This document shows, in pieces, positions 48,104-56,704 of a stretch of DNA of 64,000 nucleotides (within the stretch, counting starts at the first letter, position 1; each line of letters begins with the position of its first letter). Source of the stretch: Teredinibacter franksiae (lineage in GTDB: Bacteria; Pseudomonadota; Gammaproteobacteria; Pseudomonadales; Cellvibrionaceae); contig NZ_JACJUV010000008.1 in assembly GCF_014218805.1 (NCBI RefSeq), forward strand, positions 558,001 through 622,000, read 5' to 3'. The notes below the pieces were generated by a model, which did not search any database, was not told the origin of the DNA, and saw only the letters and a list, made by a program, of their open reading frames with translations. The translations under genes and the position numbers were made by a program.

Positions 48104-49741
48104 ATGACTTCACCTCCAAATACTCAGAATGTAAGCGATAGCGACTCCACTTTTGATGAAGGTTCGTGGCGCGATCTGCTGCTGGAAAAAAATACGCAGC
48201 TCGAACAAAAAGAAAATCTACTTGACGAAAAAGATCAGGTCATTGGCAAAAAAACTCAAGTCATACAGTCGCAAAAAGCTCGAATTGCCGTACTGGAAGA
48301 GCTGCTTCGGCAACAAAAACAAAAACTGTATGGCCGCAGTAGCGAGCAACAGCCTAATCAGCTGGGGATGTTTGATGAAGCAGAAGCCATAGAGGTTGAG
48401 CAGGAAGCCGATGATGAGCCCAAGAAGAAAAAGCCCTCGGGCCGCAAAGGGCTAAATCCCACTATACCGCGTGTTCAGCACCGCATTGAACTCAGTGATG
48501 AGGCAAAAGACGGCGCTATCGACACCTACTTTGTCAAAGTTAAAGAAGAGCTGGATATTATCCCGGCACAGGTTCAAGTGATTGAACTGATGCAAGAAAA
48601 AGCGATTTTTATCGACGACGAAGATAAAAATATTGGCGGAGAAAATAAGCGTAGAATTGTTTCTGCCCCCTTACCTAAACACCCGCTACCGAAAGCTGTT
48701 GCCAGCACCAACACATTGGCCTACATCATTACTGCTAAATACATGGATGCGTTGCCACTCTATCGTTTAGAAGGCATTTTGGGGCGCTATGGTGGCAGTG
48801 TTACACGCACTACACTGGCCAATTGGCTAATACGTTTATCGTTACAGCTTGCTCCGCTAATCAAGCTAATGCGAGAGCATCAATGGAATGGTGATCTTAT
48901 ACAAGCCGATGAGACCCGCGTTCAGGTGCTCAAAGAACCCGGTCGGAGCGCAACCAGTGACAAGTGGATGTGGTTAACCCGTGGAGGGCCTCCAGATCAT
49001 CCCAGTGTTTTGTTTGAGTATGATCCATCTCGAAGTAAGGATGTGCCGTTGCGCCTGTTAGAAGGGTTTAATGGCGCTCTGCAAACTGATGGTTATGCTG
49101 GCTACAATGCTGTGGTGAAAAAGCAGAAACTCCAACATGCTGGGTGCTGGGATCATGCACGCCGCAAGTTTGACGAAGCCGAAAAAGCAGCAAGCAAAGA
49201 TTTAAAAGCTAACGCAAAATCGAGAGCTCCCAGCAAGGCCCGCATGGGATTATCGCTTATCAACAAGCTTTATCTGGTTGAGCGCCAGATACAAGGCAAA
49301 ACAGCCGAAGAAAAAATCCAAACCCGACAGCAGGAAAGCGTCCCTTTACTCAACACACTAAAAACTTGGCTAGAAAAAAATGAAAGTCGGGTATCAAAAG
49401 AAGGATTAACGTGGAAAGCTATTAGCTACACCTTAAACCAGTGGGAAAAGCTGACCTTATACTGCGAGCAGGGGGAAATCCCCATCAGCAATATTCTAGC
49501 GGAAAACGCCATACGACCTTTTTGTGTTGGTCGACGTAATTGGCTTTTTAGTGATACTCCGAAAGGGGCAAATGCCAGCGCGATTTACTACAGTTTAATT
49601 GAAACGGCAAAAGCGAATGGGCTTGAGCCTTATGGTTATTTTAAGGATATGTTGAAAAAATTGCCTTACGCAGAGACGATGGAGGATCTTGAAAAATTAT
49701 TGCCGTGGAATTTTAAATGTAAGGATGTCAAGACACCCTAG
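48104..49741 (+). CDS. tnpC: IS66 transposase TnpC
   Basis: The 545-residue DDE transposase has an N-terminal coiled coil and basic region (ARIAVLEELLRQQKQKLYG), a zinc-binding-like region, and the catalytic core: QADETRVQV with the first Asp, DGYAGYNAV with the second Asp, and ILAENAIRPFCVGRRNW with the catalytic Glu. It is full length and uninterrupted. Confidence 0.97.
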   Translation: MTSPPNTQNVSDSDSTFDEGSWRDLLLEKNTQLEQKENLLDEKDQVIGKKTQVIQSQKARIAVLEELLRQQKQKLYGRSSEQQPNQLGMFDEAEAIEVEQEADDEPKKKKPSGRKGLNPTIPRVQHRIELSDEAKDGAIDTYFVKVKEELDIIPAQVQVIELMQEKAIFIDDEDKNIGGENKRRIVSAPLPKHPLPKAVASTNTLAYIITAKYMDALPLYRLEGILGRYGGSVTRTTLANWLIRLSLQLAPLIKLMREHQWNGDLIQADETRVQVLKEPGRSATSDKWMWLTRGGPPDHPSVLFEYDPSRSKDVPLRLLEGFNGALQTDGYAGYNAVVKKQKLQHAGCWDHARRKFDEAEKAASKDLKANAKSRAPSKARMGLSLINKLYLVERQIQGKTAEEKIQTRQQESVPLLNTLKTWLEKNESRVSKEGLTWKAISYTLNQWEKLTLYCEQGEIPISNILAENAIRPFCVGRRNWLFSDTPKGANASAIYYSLIETAKANGLEPYGYFKDMLKKLPYAETMEDLEKLLPWNFKCKDVKTP

Positions 49742-49764
49742 TTAATGGGCGCTTACTTTATATC

Positions 49765-50181
49765 GAAAGCAACCCTCTCGTTCATCCAATAAAAGTACTC
49801 CGTAATAGACGGTATTTTCCCTAGTAGAAATCCGTTCATATCATATAAACCTTTAGCTTTATAATTTGGCGCGCATCATTCCGCAATGACCGGTAATCTA
49901 TTGTTCACCACAATATTTAATAACTAAAGCTAATGATTACTAAAGTGATAAATCGGATTATCTTGTGTAATGTATTCACAGCAAGGCACGCACATCGCCT
50001 TGTTGGCGCACCAGTTTTCTGTCACATTTTTCATCAGTGTTTCATCAGCCACATTTATTCGCCTACGTCACATTGTAACGATGAGATGATCACATATTAT
50101 ATTGACCAACATTCATTCTATGTATTATCGCCATCTCATTTTCCATTCCATATAAACCTAGAAAAACGGCGAGCAACAAAA
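49765..50181. other. Upstream region of the di-iron/acyltransferase operon
   Basis: No gene is supported here. The frame of the downstream gene is open to 49933 but the encoded stretch is not protein-like, and the first ATG with a sensible N-terminus is at 50182. The operon promoter is expected within it; the IS66 insertion sits at its far end and could influence expression. Confidence 0.45.
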
Positions 50182-50949
50182 ATGGACGTAGAATTCAACA
50201 TAAATTACGATAGATTAAGACTCACTACTGATGCAAAACTGGATGGTTTTATCGAGCGAATATATAGTGAAATCCCCTACGCCAGCCATCAAAAAGATGC
50301 TGACGAAATAGATATGGAATACTACAAACGCCACAGCATTGAAACACCTATACGCATAAAACTGAAACGCACTATTGATGCATTAGTCATCCATTATTTC
50401 ACCAAAAACAATCCTAAAGCAGCAAAAGACTGGGCAAACTATACCGACGATGAAATGCTTCATGGGCACATGTTCGCCAAAGACATCGAGCGTCTATGGG
50501 GATTAACCTTTGAAGAAGTAATGGCTCACGAGCCTCTATTCGCCACCCAATTATTGAATGGATACTTTTACTTCCACCTTGAATATGAAGGCCCAATGGC
50601 AGCCATTGCCTCTGCCTATTTACTTGAATATGTGACCGCCAGAACTCAACCCGAGTGGCTAGACAACTTGCAAAGTAAATTAGGTGAGAAATCAGTAGCG
50701 GGCGCTCGTGCCCATGTAAACTTGGACCTTGAAGAAGATCACTCTGGCTTCGTGTGGGACACATTAATGACCACGGTGCACTCAGCAGAAGATATCGAGA
50801 AACTAAACAAACATTTTGACCGTATTTTTGGCCTGTTTTGCGCTTACCTAGTAGAAGTTTATCAGTCTACCGCCGGTAAAAAAGAGGCAAACCCTCTTAT
50901 GCAGGCCCCAATTGCAGCGGTAAATTTTGCCCAAGCGGCTAACGCATAA
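50182..50949 (+). CDS. Heme-oxygenase-like di-iron (HDO) family protein
   Basis: The 255-residue protein is all-helical with the metal-ligand pattern of heme-oxygenase-like di-iron enzymes: E91-M-L-H94-G-H96, a Glu at 149 in SAYLLEYVTA, and H178-V-N-L-D182...E185-D186-H187, resembling the family H-x(3)-D-x(4)-H signature. Known relatives include fatty-acid decarboxylase UndA and N-oxygenases such as SznF, which use O2 and a di-iron centre. The start is 50182. It is the first of five closely packed genes that also encode an acyltransferase and a rubredoxin, a possible electron donor. The substrate is unknown; a lipid or N-acyl compound is inferred. Confidence 0.65.
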   Translation: MDVEFNINYDRLRLTTDAKLDGFIERIYSEIPYASHQKDADEIDMEYYKRHSIETPIRIKLKRTIDALVIHYFTKNNPKAAKDWANYTDDEMLHGHMFAKDIERLWGLTFEEVMAHEPLFATQLLNGYFYFHLEYEGPMAAIASAYLLEYVTARTQPEWLDNLQSKLGEKSVAGARAHVNLDLEEDHSGFVWDTLMTTVHSAEDIEKLNKHFDRIFGLFCAYLVEVYQSTAGKKEANPLMQAPIAAVNFAQAANA

Positions 50950-51013
50950 AATATTTGGCCATACTGGCTAACGCCAGTATGGCTCCCCTTCGGCTATATT
51001 TTACGAGTTCGCC

Positions 51014-51769
51014 ATGACGACTATTTCCAACCACGCCTCCATTTTGCCTACGGGCCTGAATATGATGTGCAACACAAAGCGGCGTATGGGTAACCCCGTA
51101 CTCAAAGCTATAATGTTGCCAATTTTGCACTCGATTGCCAAACGCTATATGAGAGGCCCAGAAAAACATAAGCTAACGTTTGGTATTGTTGATAATCGTG
51201 AGAAATGGGAAAAAATCCGTGCGCTAAGGCTATCTGAATATACAGAAATACTGCCGTATATGATGGACGTACTGAATAAAGACGGAACGGACCTATACGA
51301 TTCTAGGTCAGTAGTATTTGGTCTTTGGGACGCAGAAAAAGCTATCGCCACTATTCGATTCACAGCCGCACCATACGAATTCTCCTGCTTTCTCAGCTCG
51401 GAAGACCACAACAATTCACTAAATAATCTGTGTGCTGAAACTACAGTCGAGTTTTCGCGTTTAATTGTTGCACGCAAAACCCCCTACAAAGGTGTAGTGC
51501 AGGCATTAATCATCTTCGCTGGCCTTAATATTTTATGCTTCACAGACTACAGACACTATATTGGATACACCAAACTAGGCGTTTTCAAAAAATTAAGGAA
51601 GTTTGCAATCACCGACCTAGGCATAAGCTTCTCTATACCTAGTCGGGGTGACCACAGCTACTGCATGTTATCGGGTGATTTCAGAAACGATTTAACGCTT
51701 ATGTTTAAAAAAATGATGCCTAAGCCTCTGCCATTTTTCGCCACTAAAAAGGCGAGCGAGGCAGAATAA
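51014..51769 (+). CDS. FeeM-like N-acyl amino acid synthase (GNAT fold)
   Basis: The 251-residue protein resembles the FeeM/PEP-CTERM-associated acyltransferase group: KLTFGIVDNREKWEKIRALRLSEY, then DDRSVVFG-like DSRSVVFGLWD, and TTVEFSRLIVARKTPYKGVVQALI, which holds the conserved Glu-Phe-Ser-Arg and the acyl-ACP/CoA-binding region. Such enzymes make long-chain N-acyl amino acids. It begins 64 bases after the HDO gene and its stop overlaps the CapA start by one base, so the genes are cotranscribed. The amino acid and acyl chain are unknown. Confidence 0.65.
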   Translation: MTTISNHASILPTGLNMMCNTKRRMGNPVLKAIMLPILHSIAKRYMRGPEKHKLTFGIVDNREKWEKIRALRLSEYTEILPYMMDVLNKDGTDLYDSRSVVFGLWDAEKAIATIRFTAAPYEFSCFLSSEDHNNSLNNLCAETTVEFSRLIVARKTPYKGVVQALIIFAGLNILCFTDYRHYIGYTKLGVFKKLRKFAITDLGISFSIPSRGDHSYCMLSGDFRNDLTLMFKKMMPKPLPFFATKKASEAE

Positions 51770-52929
51770 TGAGCGCCAACGATACAAAACATCGCCCATT
51801 TTTTGATGGCAAGCTCAATGGATTGTGGGATTCCATAAAAAACTCCCCCTACCCCTTGCATTACACGCTGCGTTGGCCATGGTACTTTAAGAATCCGTCG
51901 GTGCGTAATCACAGTGGAATAAAGATAAAGAGCGATTCTTTCAATACTTTTGTCCCCATAAAAAAAGGCGATATTAAATTACTCTTCGCCGGAGATATAA
52001 TGGTGCTTAACGGTGATAAACCGCCCGTCTTAAGCCCCAAATTATGTAATCTTATTTCTAGCAGTGATTTATTTATCGCAAACTTGGAAGCCCCCCTTGG
52101 CAATCACAAGCCAGTAAGCGACAAAAAGTACGCCTTTAGATTTCATATGCCCGTCGAATTTCTTTTGAATATTCAAAAACAGATAGGCCTACCTTTTAAA
52201 AAATGGGTGTTAACCAACGCCAACAATCATTCCGGCGACATGGGTGTAGACGGATTCAATACATCTATCCATTTACTTGAAGCGCTCGGAGTAAACCACG
52301 TTGGTCATCGCGATTTCACATCCCCTTTTAGAATCATTGAAACTCAAGGAATTAAAATTGCCGTAGCCGGATGGACACATTGGCTTAATCGAGACCTAAA
52401 CAGCACAGTACAACCGGTCATTATTCCTTCAGATATCAACCACACGGACATCAATCGATTTAAACAAGAAAATGCCGTTGATTTCGTTATTGGATTGCCA
52501 CACTGGGAGTTTGAATTCCAACACTTCCCGAAAAAAAATACCAGAAAATCGGGAAATATTTTCTCACAAATTGGATTTGACTTATTGGTAGGCTCACACC
52601 CGCATGTACTCCAACCATACGAAATATTCGACGATAGGTATTGTTTCTATTCTCTTGGGAATTTTTGTGGCCTCGGTGTAGCAAAACCGGTGAAAATAAT
52701 TCCACTACTTGAGCTACACCTTACCAAGAGCATGGATACAGATACAAAAACTTCAATTTCCAGCTTTAAAATTCACTACTTTTATCAGCACCATCATGGG
52801 GACACTATTTCTATAGTACCCCTTGAAGAAATGTCTTGCGACGTAAAGTTAGCCGCAGAAACCCGCATTAACAAAGTAATGGAAAGAAAAAACTTACAAA
52901 GCGACAACAGGTGGAGCCAGGCATGCTAA
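51769..52929 (+). CDS. CapA-like metallophosphoesterase
   Basis: The 386-residue protein matches the PGA_cap/CapA calcineurin-like fold: LLFAGDIM (about residue 73), FIANLEAPLG (about 104), TNANNHSGDMG (about 150), GLPHWEFEF (about 241), GSHPHVLQPYE (about 274) and FYSLGNFCGLG (about 294). No signal peptide or membrane helix is obvious, unlike classic capsule CapA. It is translationally coupled to the acyltransferase (TAATG) and overlaps the rubredoxin start. The role here is unknown; a hydrolase or ligase-like tailoring step is possible (inference). Confidence 0.8.
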   Translation: MSANDTKHRPFFDGKLNGLWDSIKNSPYPLHYTLRWPWYFKNPSVRNHSGIKIKSDSFNTFVPIKKGDIKLLFAGDIMVLNGDKPPVLSPKLCNLISSSDLFIANLEAPLGNHKPVSDKKYAFRFHMPVEFLLNIQKQIGLPFKKWVLTNANNHSGDMGVDGFNTSIHLLEALGVNHVGHRDFTSPFRIIETQGIKIAVAGWTHWLNRDLNSTVQPVIIPSDINHTDINRFKQENAVDFVIGLPHWEFEFQHFPKKNTRKSGNIFSQIGFDLLVGSHPHVLQPYEIFDDRYCFYSLGNFCGLGVAKPVKIIPLLELHLTKSMDTDTKTSISSFKIHYFYQHHHGDTISIVPLEEMSCDVKLAAETRINKVMERKNLQSDNRWSQAC

Positions 52930-53111
52930 TAGAAAACAATATTAGAGACGAAATATGGGAGTGTGGCATTTGCGGCTACCTTTACGATAAAAGTAAAGGT
53001 TCCGCTCGGGATGGAATTAAGCCCGGAACACCTTTTAGTGAATTGCCAGAAGACTGGGTATGCCCCGACTGCCAAGTAGGGCAAGAGTTCTTTGAGCCAC
53101 ACAACAACTGA
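52923..53111 (+). CDS. Rubredoxin
   Basis: The 62-residue protein has the two rubredoxin Fe-binding pairs, WECGICGYLYD and WVCPDCQVG, and the connecting GIKPGTPFSELPEDW. It is a one-iron electron carrier that often serves di-iron oxygenases. The start at 52923 (MLIENN) is preferred over a GTG at 52911 because AGGTGGAG sits 6 bases upstream. It overlaps the CapA-like gene by 7 bases. Confidence 0.93.
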   Translation: MLIENNIRDEIWECGICGYLYDKSKGSARDGIKPGTPFSELPEDWVCPDCQVGQEFFEPHNN

Positions 53112-53119
53112 ATTCAGAA

Positions 53120-53509
53120 ATGGCAGAATCCTCTACAAAGCGCACCGTTTTTACAGCTACAATATCCGCACTATTTTATGGCGGCTGGGCACTTTACATC
53201 AACCAGGACTCTAACCGTCTATGGCAATCTGTACTGACACAAGTAGTATGTAGCTTTATCGGCGGTTTATTGGTGGCTGGGCTAGTAGAGAAGACTTTTA
53301 GTGCCCTAGCTCCGCCTTGGCAGGTTCCAGTAGCTGCCATTGGGCCCTATTCACTAGCGCTTCTACTTTTTTTGTTAGCACATTTAGCCATTGGCTCAGA
53401 AAATCCATTACTTCTTTTGCTGCCCAATAGCATAATAGGCACCAGCTACTTTTTCGCCTATTCACTAAGACTTAAATACCAGGAAGAAAAAATCCTTAGC
53501 TGCAACTAA
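53120..53509 (+). CDS. Small multi-pass membrane protein
   Basis: The 129-residue protein has about four membrane helices (ATISALFYGGWALYI; QVVCSFIGGLLVAGLVEK; GPYSLALLLFLLAHLAIG; LLLLLPNSIIGTSYFFAYSL). I do not recognise a family with confidence. It starts 8 bases after the rubredoxin gene and is the last gene of the operon, so it may anchor the pathway at the membrane or export its product. Confidence 0.65.
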   Translation: MAESSTKRTVFTATISALFYGGWALYINQDSNRLWQSVLTQVVCSFIGGLLVAGLVEKTFSALAPPWQVPVAAIGPYSLALLLFLLAHLAIGSENPLLLLLPNSIIGTSYFFAYSLRLKYQEEKILSCN

Positions 53510-53681
53510 CGATGCATATAAAAATAAAAAAATCTTTTCTACAGAACCCATATTGATTCACTTACCGCACGACAATGGGTTTTCAATAGGCGCTTTAGAT
53601 ATTAAGCATTAATACTGCAATCGTCTAAAAAAGAACCAAAAACACTTTCAGCGAAAATGAAAAAACCTGGAAGGAAAAGCA

Positions 53682-54644
53682 TTAAACTTGGGGCGAAAAA
53701 TGGCTCAGTAGCTCTGCATTTGTAGGGTATTTTTTTAGTAATTCAACTAGTTTAGTTGCCCCATCTAAAGGTTTAAGGTTTGAAAGAGCCCTTCTTAAAA
53801 CTCTTACATTTTCGATAGTTTTCGGACTAATAAGAAGCTCTTCACGGCGCGTACTACTTTTAGCAATATCCAGCGCCGGAAAAACCCGTTGATTCGCAAT
53901 CTCCCGAGATAAAACTATTTCCATATTACCCGTGCCCTTAAACTCTTCAAATATTACTTGGTCCATCTGGCTGCCGGTATCGACCAGTATGGTCGCTAAA
54001 ATGGTAAGCGACCCGCCATTCTCAATCTTTCTAGCGGCGCCAAACAGTCTTCGGGGAATTTCCATGGCTCTAGCGTCAAGCCCTCCCGACATGGTACGAC
54101 CGCTACCCCTTCGCTCTGCATTATGTACTCGCGAAAGCCTTGTAAGGGAATCAATAACAATCATTACATTGTGGCCTTCACCGGCTTGTCGGCGGGCGAT
54201 ATTAAGAAGATCGTCAGCCACACGAACGTGTTGAGCATAGCTTTCGTCCGAAGAAGAGGCGTGTACTTCTGCCGGTACACTGCGCTTAAAATCGGTCACT
54301 TCTTCCGGTCGCTCGTCAATAAGCAAGGCATAAAGCTTTATCTCAGGGTAGGCTTCTCCTACCGCCTGGCAAATGTGTTTTAAAATGGTCGATTTCCCAG
54401 AGCCTGGTGGCGCAACAATCAATCCACGCTGGCCCATACCGACCGGCGCAATCAAGTCTATCGCGCGTATGGTAAGTTGCTGAGAACCTGACTCTAGGTG
54501 AATGCACGGAGAGGGGTTTATGGCTACGCAATTCAAAAAACGCTTTTGAGGGTCTTTTTCATCAGATCCATCCTTAACCACGTCATCAGCTGGTTTAGGG
54601 TCTTTGTTTCTTTTTACCTTCAATCTTAATGTTTTTTTCGTCAT
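53682..54644 (-). CDS. Rho-like ATPase lacking the N-terminal RNA-binding domain
   Basis: The 320-residue protein covers only the hexameric ATPase half of transcription terminator Rho (full-length Rho is about 420 residues). Walker A is APPGSGKS (residues 78-85), then LLIDERPEEVTDF, VIDSLTRLSRV, an R-loop-like SGRTMSGGLDARAM, and EEFKGTGNMEIVLSREIA. In place of the cold-shock-like primary RNA site there is a short basic/acidic N-terminus (LRLKVKRNKDPKPADD). It is probably a paralogue, with the housekeeping rho elsewhere. Roles such as a dominant or specialised Rho are speculative. Confidence 0.85.
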   Translation of the reverse strand: MTKKTLRLKVKRNKDPKPADDVVKDGSDEKDPQKRFLNCVAINPSPCIHLESGSQQLTIRAIDLIAPVGMGQRGLIVAPPGSGKSTILKHICQAVGEAYPEIKLYALLIDERPEEVTDFKRSVPAEVHASSSDESYAQHVRVADDLLNIARRQAGEGHNVMIVIDSLTRLSRVHNAERRGSGRTMSGGLDARAMEIPRRLFGAARKIENGGSLTILATILVDTGSQMDQVIFEEFKGTGNMEIVLSREIANQRVFPALDIAKSSTRREELLISPKTIENVRVLRRALSNLKPLDGATKLVELLKKYPTNAELLSHFSPQV

Positions 54645-55008
54645 GATATCAGTTTACAGTTCTAGGAAATTATGTATTTTTCGACGCTTTTAAAGTCACC
54701 TAACCTGCCATATACAGAAAATTTGGTGTAATCGATACACTCTTATTACATCACACAGCTGCAGAATACCCACAACCTAATAGGCTAAGCCCCCCTTAAT
54801 AGGGCGCTGTGCTATTTTGTCTATGGCAAGCAAAAAACATCATTAATCATCATGAAAATGACCCCCAACCCCAACATTCTGCCAATATATCACTGCCGAG
54901 ACCGCCTTGCATTAACGCTTGCCAGGCCATGCAGAGGCCAACAATCCTTAATAGCGATGCCCCACAGCCTACTTATAAGTAAAGGAATTCAATGGTCGAC
55001 TAAAAAAA
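54645..55008. other. Gene-free stretch upstream of the Rho-like gene
   Basis: No convincing gene or RNA is seen. It holds the Rho-like gene's promoter and the 3' flank of the Zn-ribbon gene. Confidence 0.45.
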
Positions 55009-55440
55009 CTAATCTTCATGATCATATTGATCGGTATAACCCTCTACCTTAGAGGCCTCGTTGAAAACTTTTTCATCCGCGTCATCTTCGCTTGATGGGT
55101 CTTTTTCAGGCTCGCCGTGGTCGCCTTCTTTCATCGCTACTTCGTCATCAAAATAGTGCTCTATGGTGAACTCACACTCTACTGCGCTAACATTTCCACC
55201 GGAATAATAGGAATAGTTAGCGACAGATTCTGGGTGCTCCCAAACCTCTAATGTAATAAGCATACCTTGAGTACATGACGTGCAAGGGGCATCTAACCGG
55301 GCGATATAGCGTATAAATTCATCATCTTCAGATTCTGGGCTAGTATCCTCGTGGAACGCTAAAGACTTTCCCTCAACGTTATAGGTTTCTTTACAGTGGG
55401 TGCATATATAACTTACATATCCGTCAATTGTGACGTTCAT
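55009..55440 (-). CDS. Hypothetical acidic Zn-ribbon protein
   Basis: The 143-residue protein has two Cys pairs, ICTHCKETYN and APCTSCTQGM, likely a single zinc ribbon, and a strongly acidic C-terminal third (EKDPSSEDDADEKVFNEASK). No family recognised. It lies 78 bases from the MtfA-type gene on the same strand and may be cotranscribed. Confidence 0.6.
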   Translation of the reverse strand: MNVTIDGYVSYICTHCKETYNVEGKSLAFHEDTSPESEDDEFIRYIARLDAPCTSCTQGMLITLEVWEHPESVANYSYYSGGNVSAVECEFTIEHYFDDEVAMKEGDHGEPEKDPSSEDDADEKVFNEASKVEGYTDQYDHED

Positions 55441-55518
55441 AAAATGATTACCTTTGGATAATATTGGTTATCCGTTTTTCTCAAAACCAAAAGCACAGGC
55501 TGAATATAAGTTATAAAA

Positions 55519-56370
55519 CTAGCTCGCGGGGAGACAACAGCGCTTATACTTTTTACCACTGCCACAGATACAGGCCGCGTTGCGCTTTGGCTGTACATCC
55601 TGCTCGATACGTAAAACATCCTGCTGATAAAATTCGCTAAGCGCATCAAATAAATGCGGGTGCTTATTTTTAAGCATTTTAGGCCGTTCAAAAAAATACT
55701 CCGAAGCCACCGCAAAAAACTCTGCCCTATTGGTTGCACCATAGTCACGAATATTACTTTTTCGGGCATGGATAGCCTTTATCTTTGCAGCCACCAATTC
55801 AAACCAAGGGATAGAGAACGCATGCTCTTTTAGACGTTCAGGGTAACCGTCACATTCACCGTCCATCATATCAATTAGATGCACAAACTCATGAATACCC
55901 ACATTATGCTTGTCTTTAGTATTTTCAAAACCCTGGTATAAGGCAGGTCGGCTAAGCACAAGCTTATTGGCCATTTTACCGGAGCCCACCATGCCGGTAA
56001 TACGCGAACTAGGCTGACCAAACTCAATATCTTCATTAAATGCCGCTGGCAGTAAGTACACCGTTTCAAGGTTAAAATAGTGCCATTTTTTGAACCCCCA
56101 CACAGGAATAATGGCGCTAGCGGCAACCAATAAACGGTCATTATCAGAGACCTCAAACTGGCCAGATTCAACACGGGTTGTACTTAAAAAAAGCAATACC
56201 CGCTGATTAAACAGGTTTTTGTCATCCTCTGTTAACACGCGATAAAAAGCGACTTTCGCCAACAAAAACGCCGTCCATTCCGGTAACCAAACGGTCGATA
56301 CTTCATTAACTGTGTTCTTAGCCCCTAAACCAAAGAAAGCGCTAACCACACGTTTGACCCAACCCAGCAT
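55519..56370 (-). CDS. mtfA: MtfA-type zinc peptidase with C-terminal SEC-C motif
   Basis: The 283-residue protein has the MtfA (M90) peptidase domain with the zinc motif NVGIHEFVHLIDMMDGE (H160, E161, H164) and a downstream AEFFAVASEYFFERP with the third ligand. A SEC-C zinc motif, ACICGSGKKYKRCC, is fused at the C-terminus. MtfA in E. coli binds the Mlc repressor and affects glucose uptake. The SEC-C tail is an addition found in many environmental homologues and may bind a partner protein. Confidence 0.88.
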   Translation of the reverse strand: MLGWVKRVVSAFFGLGAKNTVNEVSTVWLPEWTAFLLAKVAFYRVLTEDDKNLFNQRVLLFLSTTRVESGQFEVSDNDRLLVAASAIIPVWGFKKWHYFNLETVYLLPAAFNEDIEFGQPSSRITGMVGSGKMANKLVLSRPALYQGFENTKDKHNVGIHEFVHLIDMMDGECDGYPERLKEHAFSIPWFELVAAKIKAIHARKSNIRDYGATNRAEFFAVASEYFFERPKMLKNKHPHLFDALSEFYQQDVLRIEQDVQPKRNAACICGSGKKYKRCCLPAS

Positions 56371-56704
56371 AATATTTACCTTAAAAATAACGTTTTACCA
56401 ACTTTTACAATGTGCCCTAAAATAGGCACACCCTACGCAGAAATAGCAAAAGCCGCCTTAGCGGTCATTATACATCGACACAGGCTGGTAAAGCATATGG
56501 CGCGTTTCGCCACGGTAAGTAGGGCTGTACAAGATAGGGAGAAGCGGAAAACGCTCAGATATGCGGATGTGACAGCTAAGACTGGCGCCATTTATACTTC
56601 AATCCGCGATAAAAAACATCCACCTCATCTTGAGCAGACAAAAAGTGTTGTTTGCGGATTTCCTATAGGCATCCCTCTGTAATGCTATCAATTGCAAAGG
56701 GGGG

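Larger units (their letters stand above)
47300..49764. mobile_element. IS66 family insertion sequence with 8-bp target duplication
   Basis: The element spans 47308-49756 (2,449 bp). Terminal inverted repeats are GTAAGCGCCCATTAAC at the left and GTTAATGGGCGCTTAC at the right. The 8-bp target duplication TTTATATC is perfect at both ends (47300-47307 and 49757-49764), as expected of IS66. It carries tnpA, tnpB and tnpC, all intact, so it looks recent and possibly active. It interrupts no recognisable gene. Confidence 0.97.
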
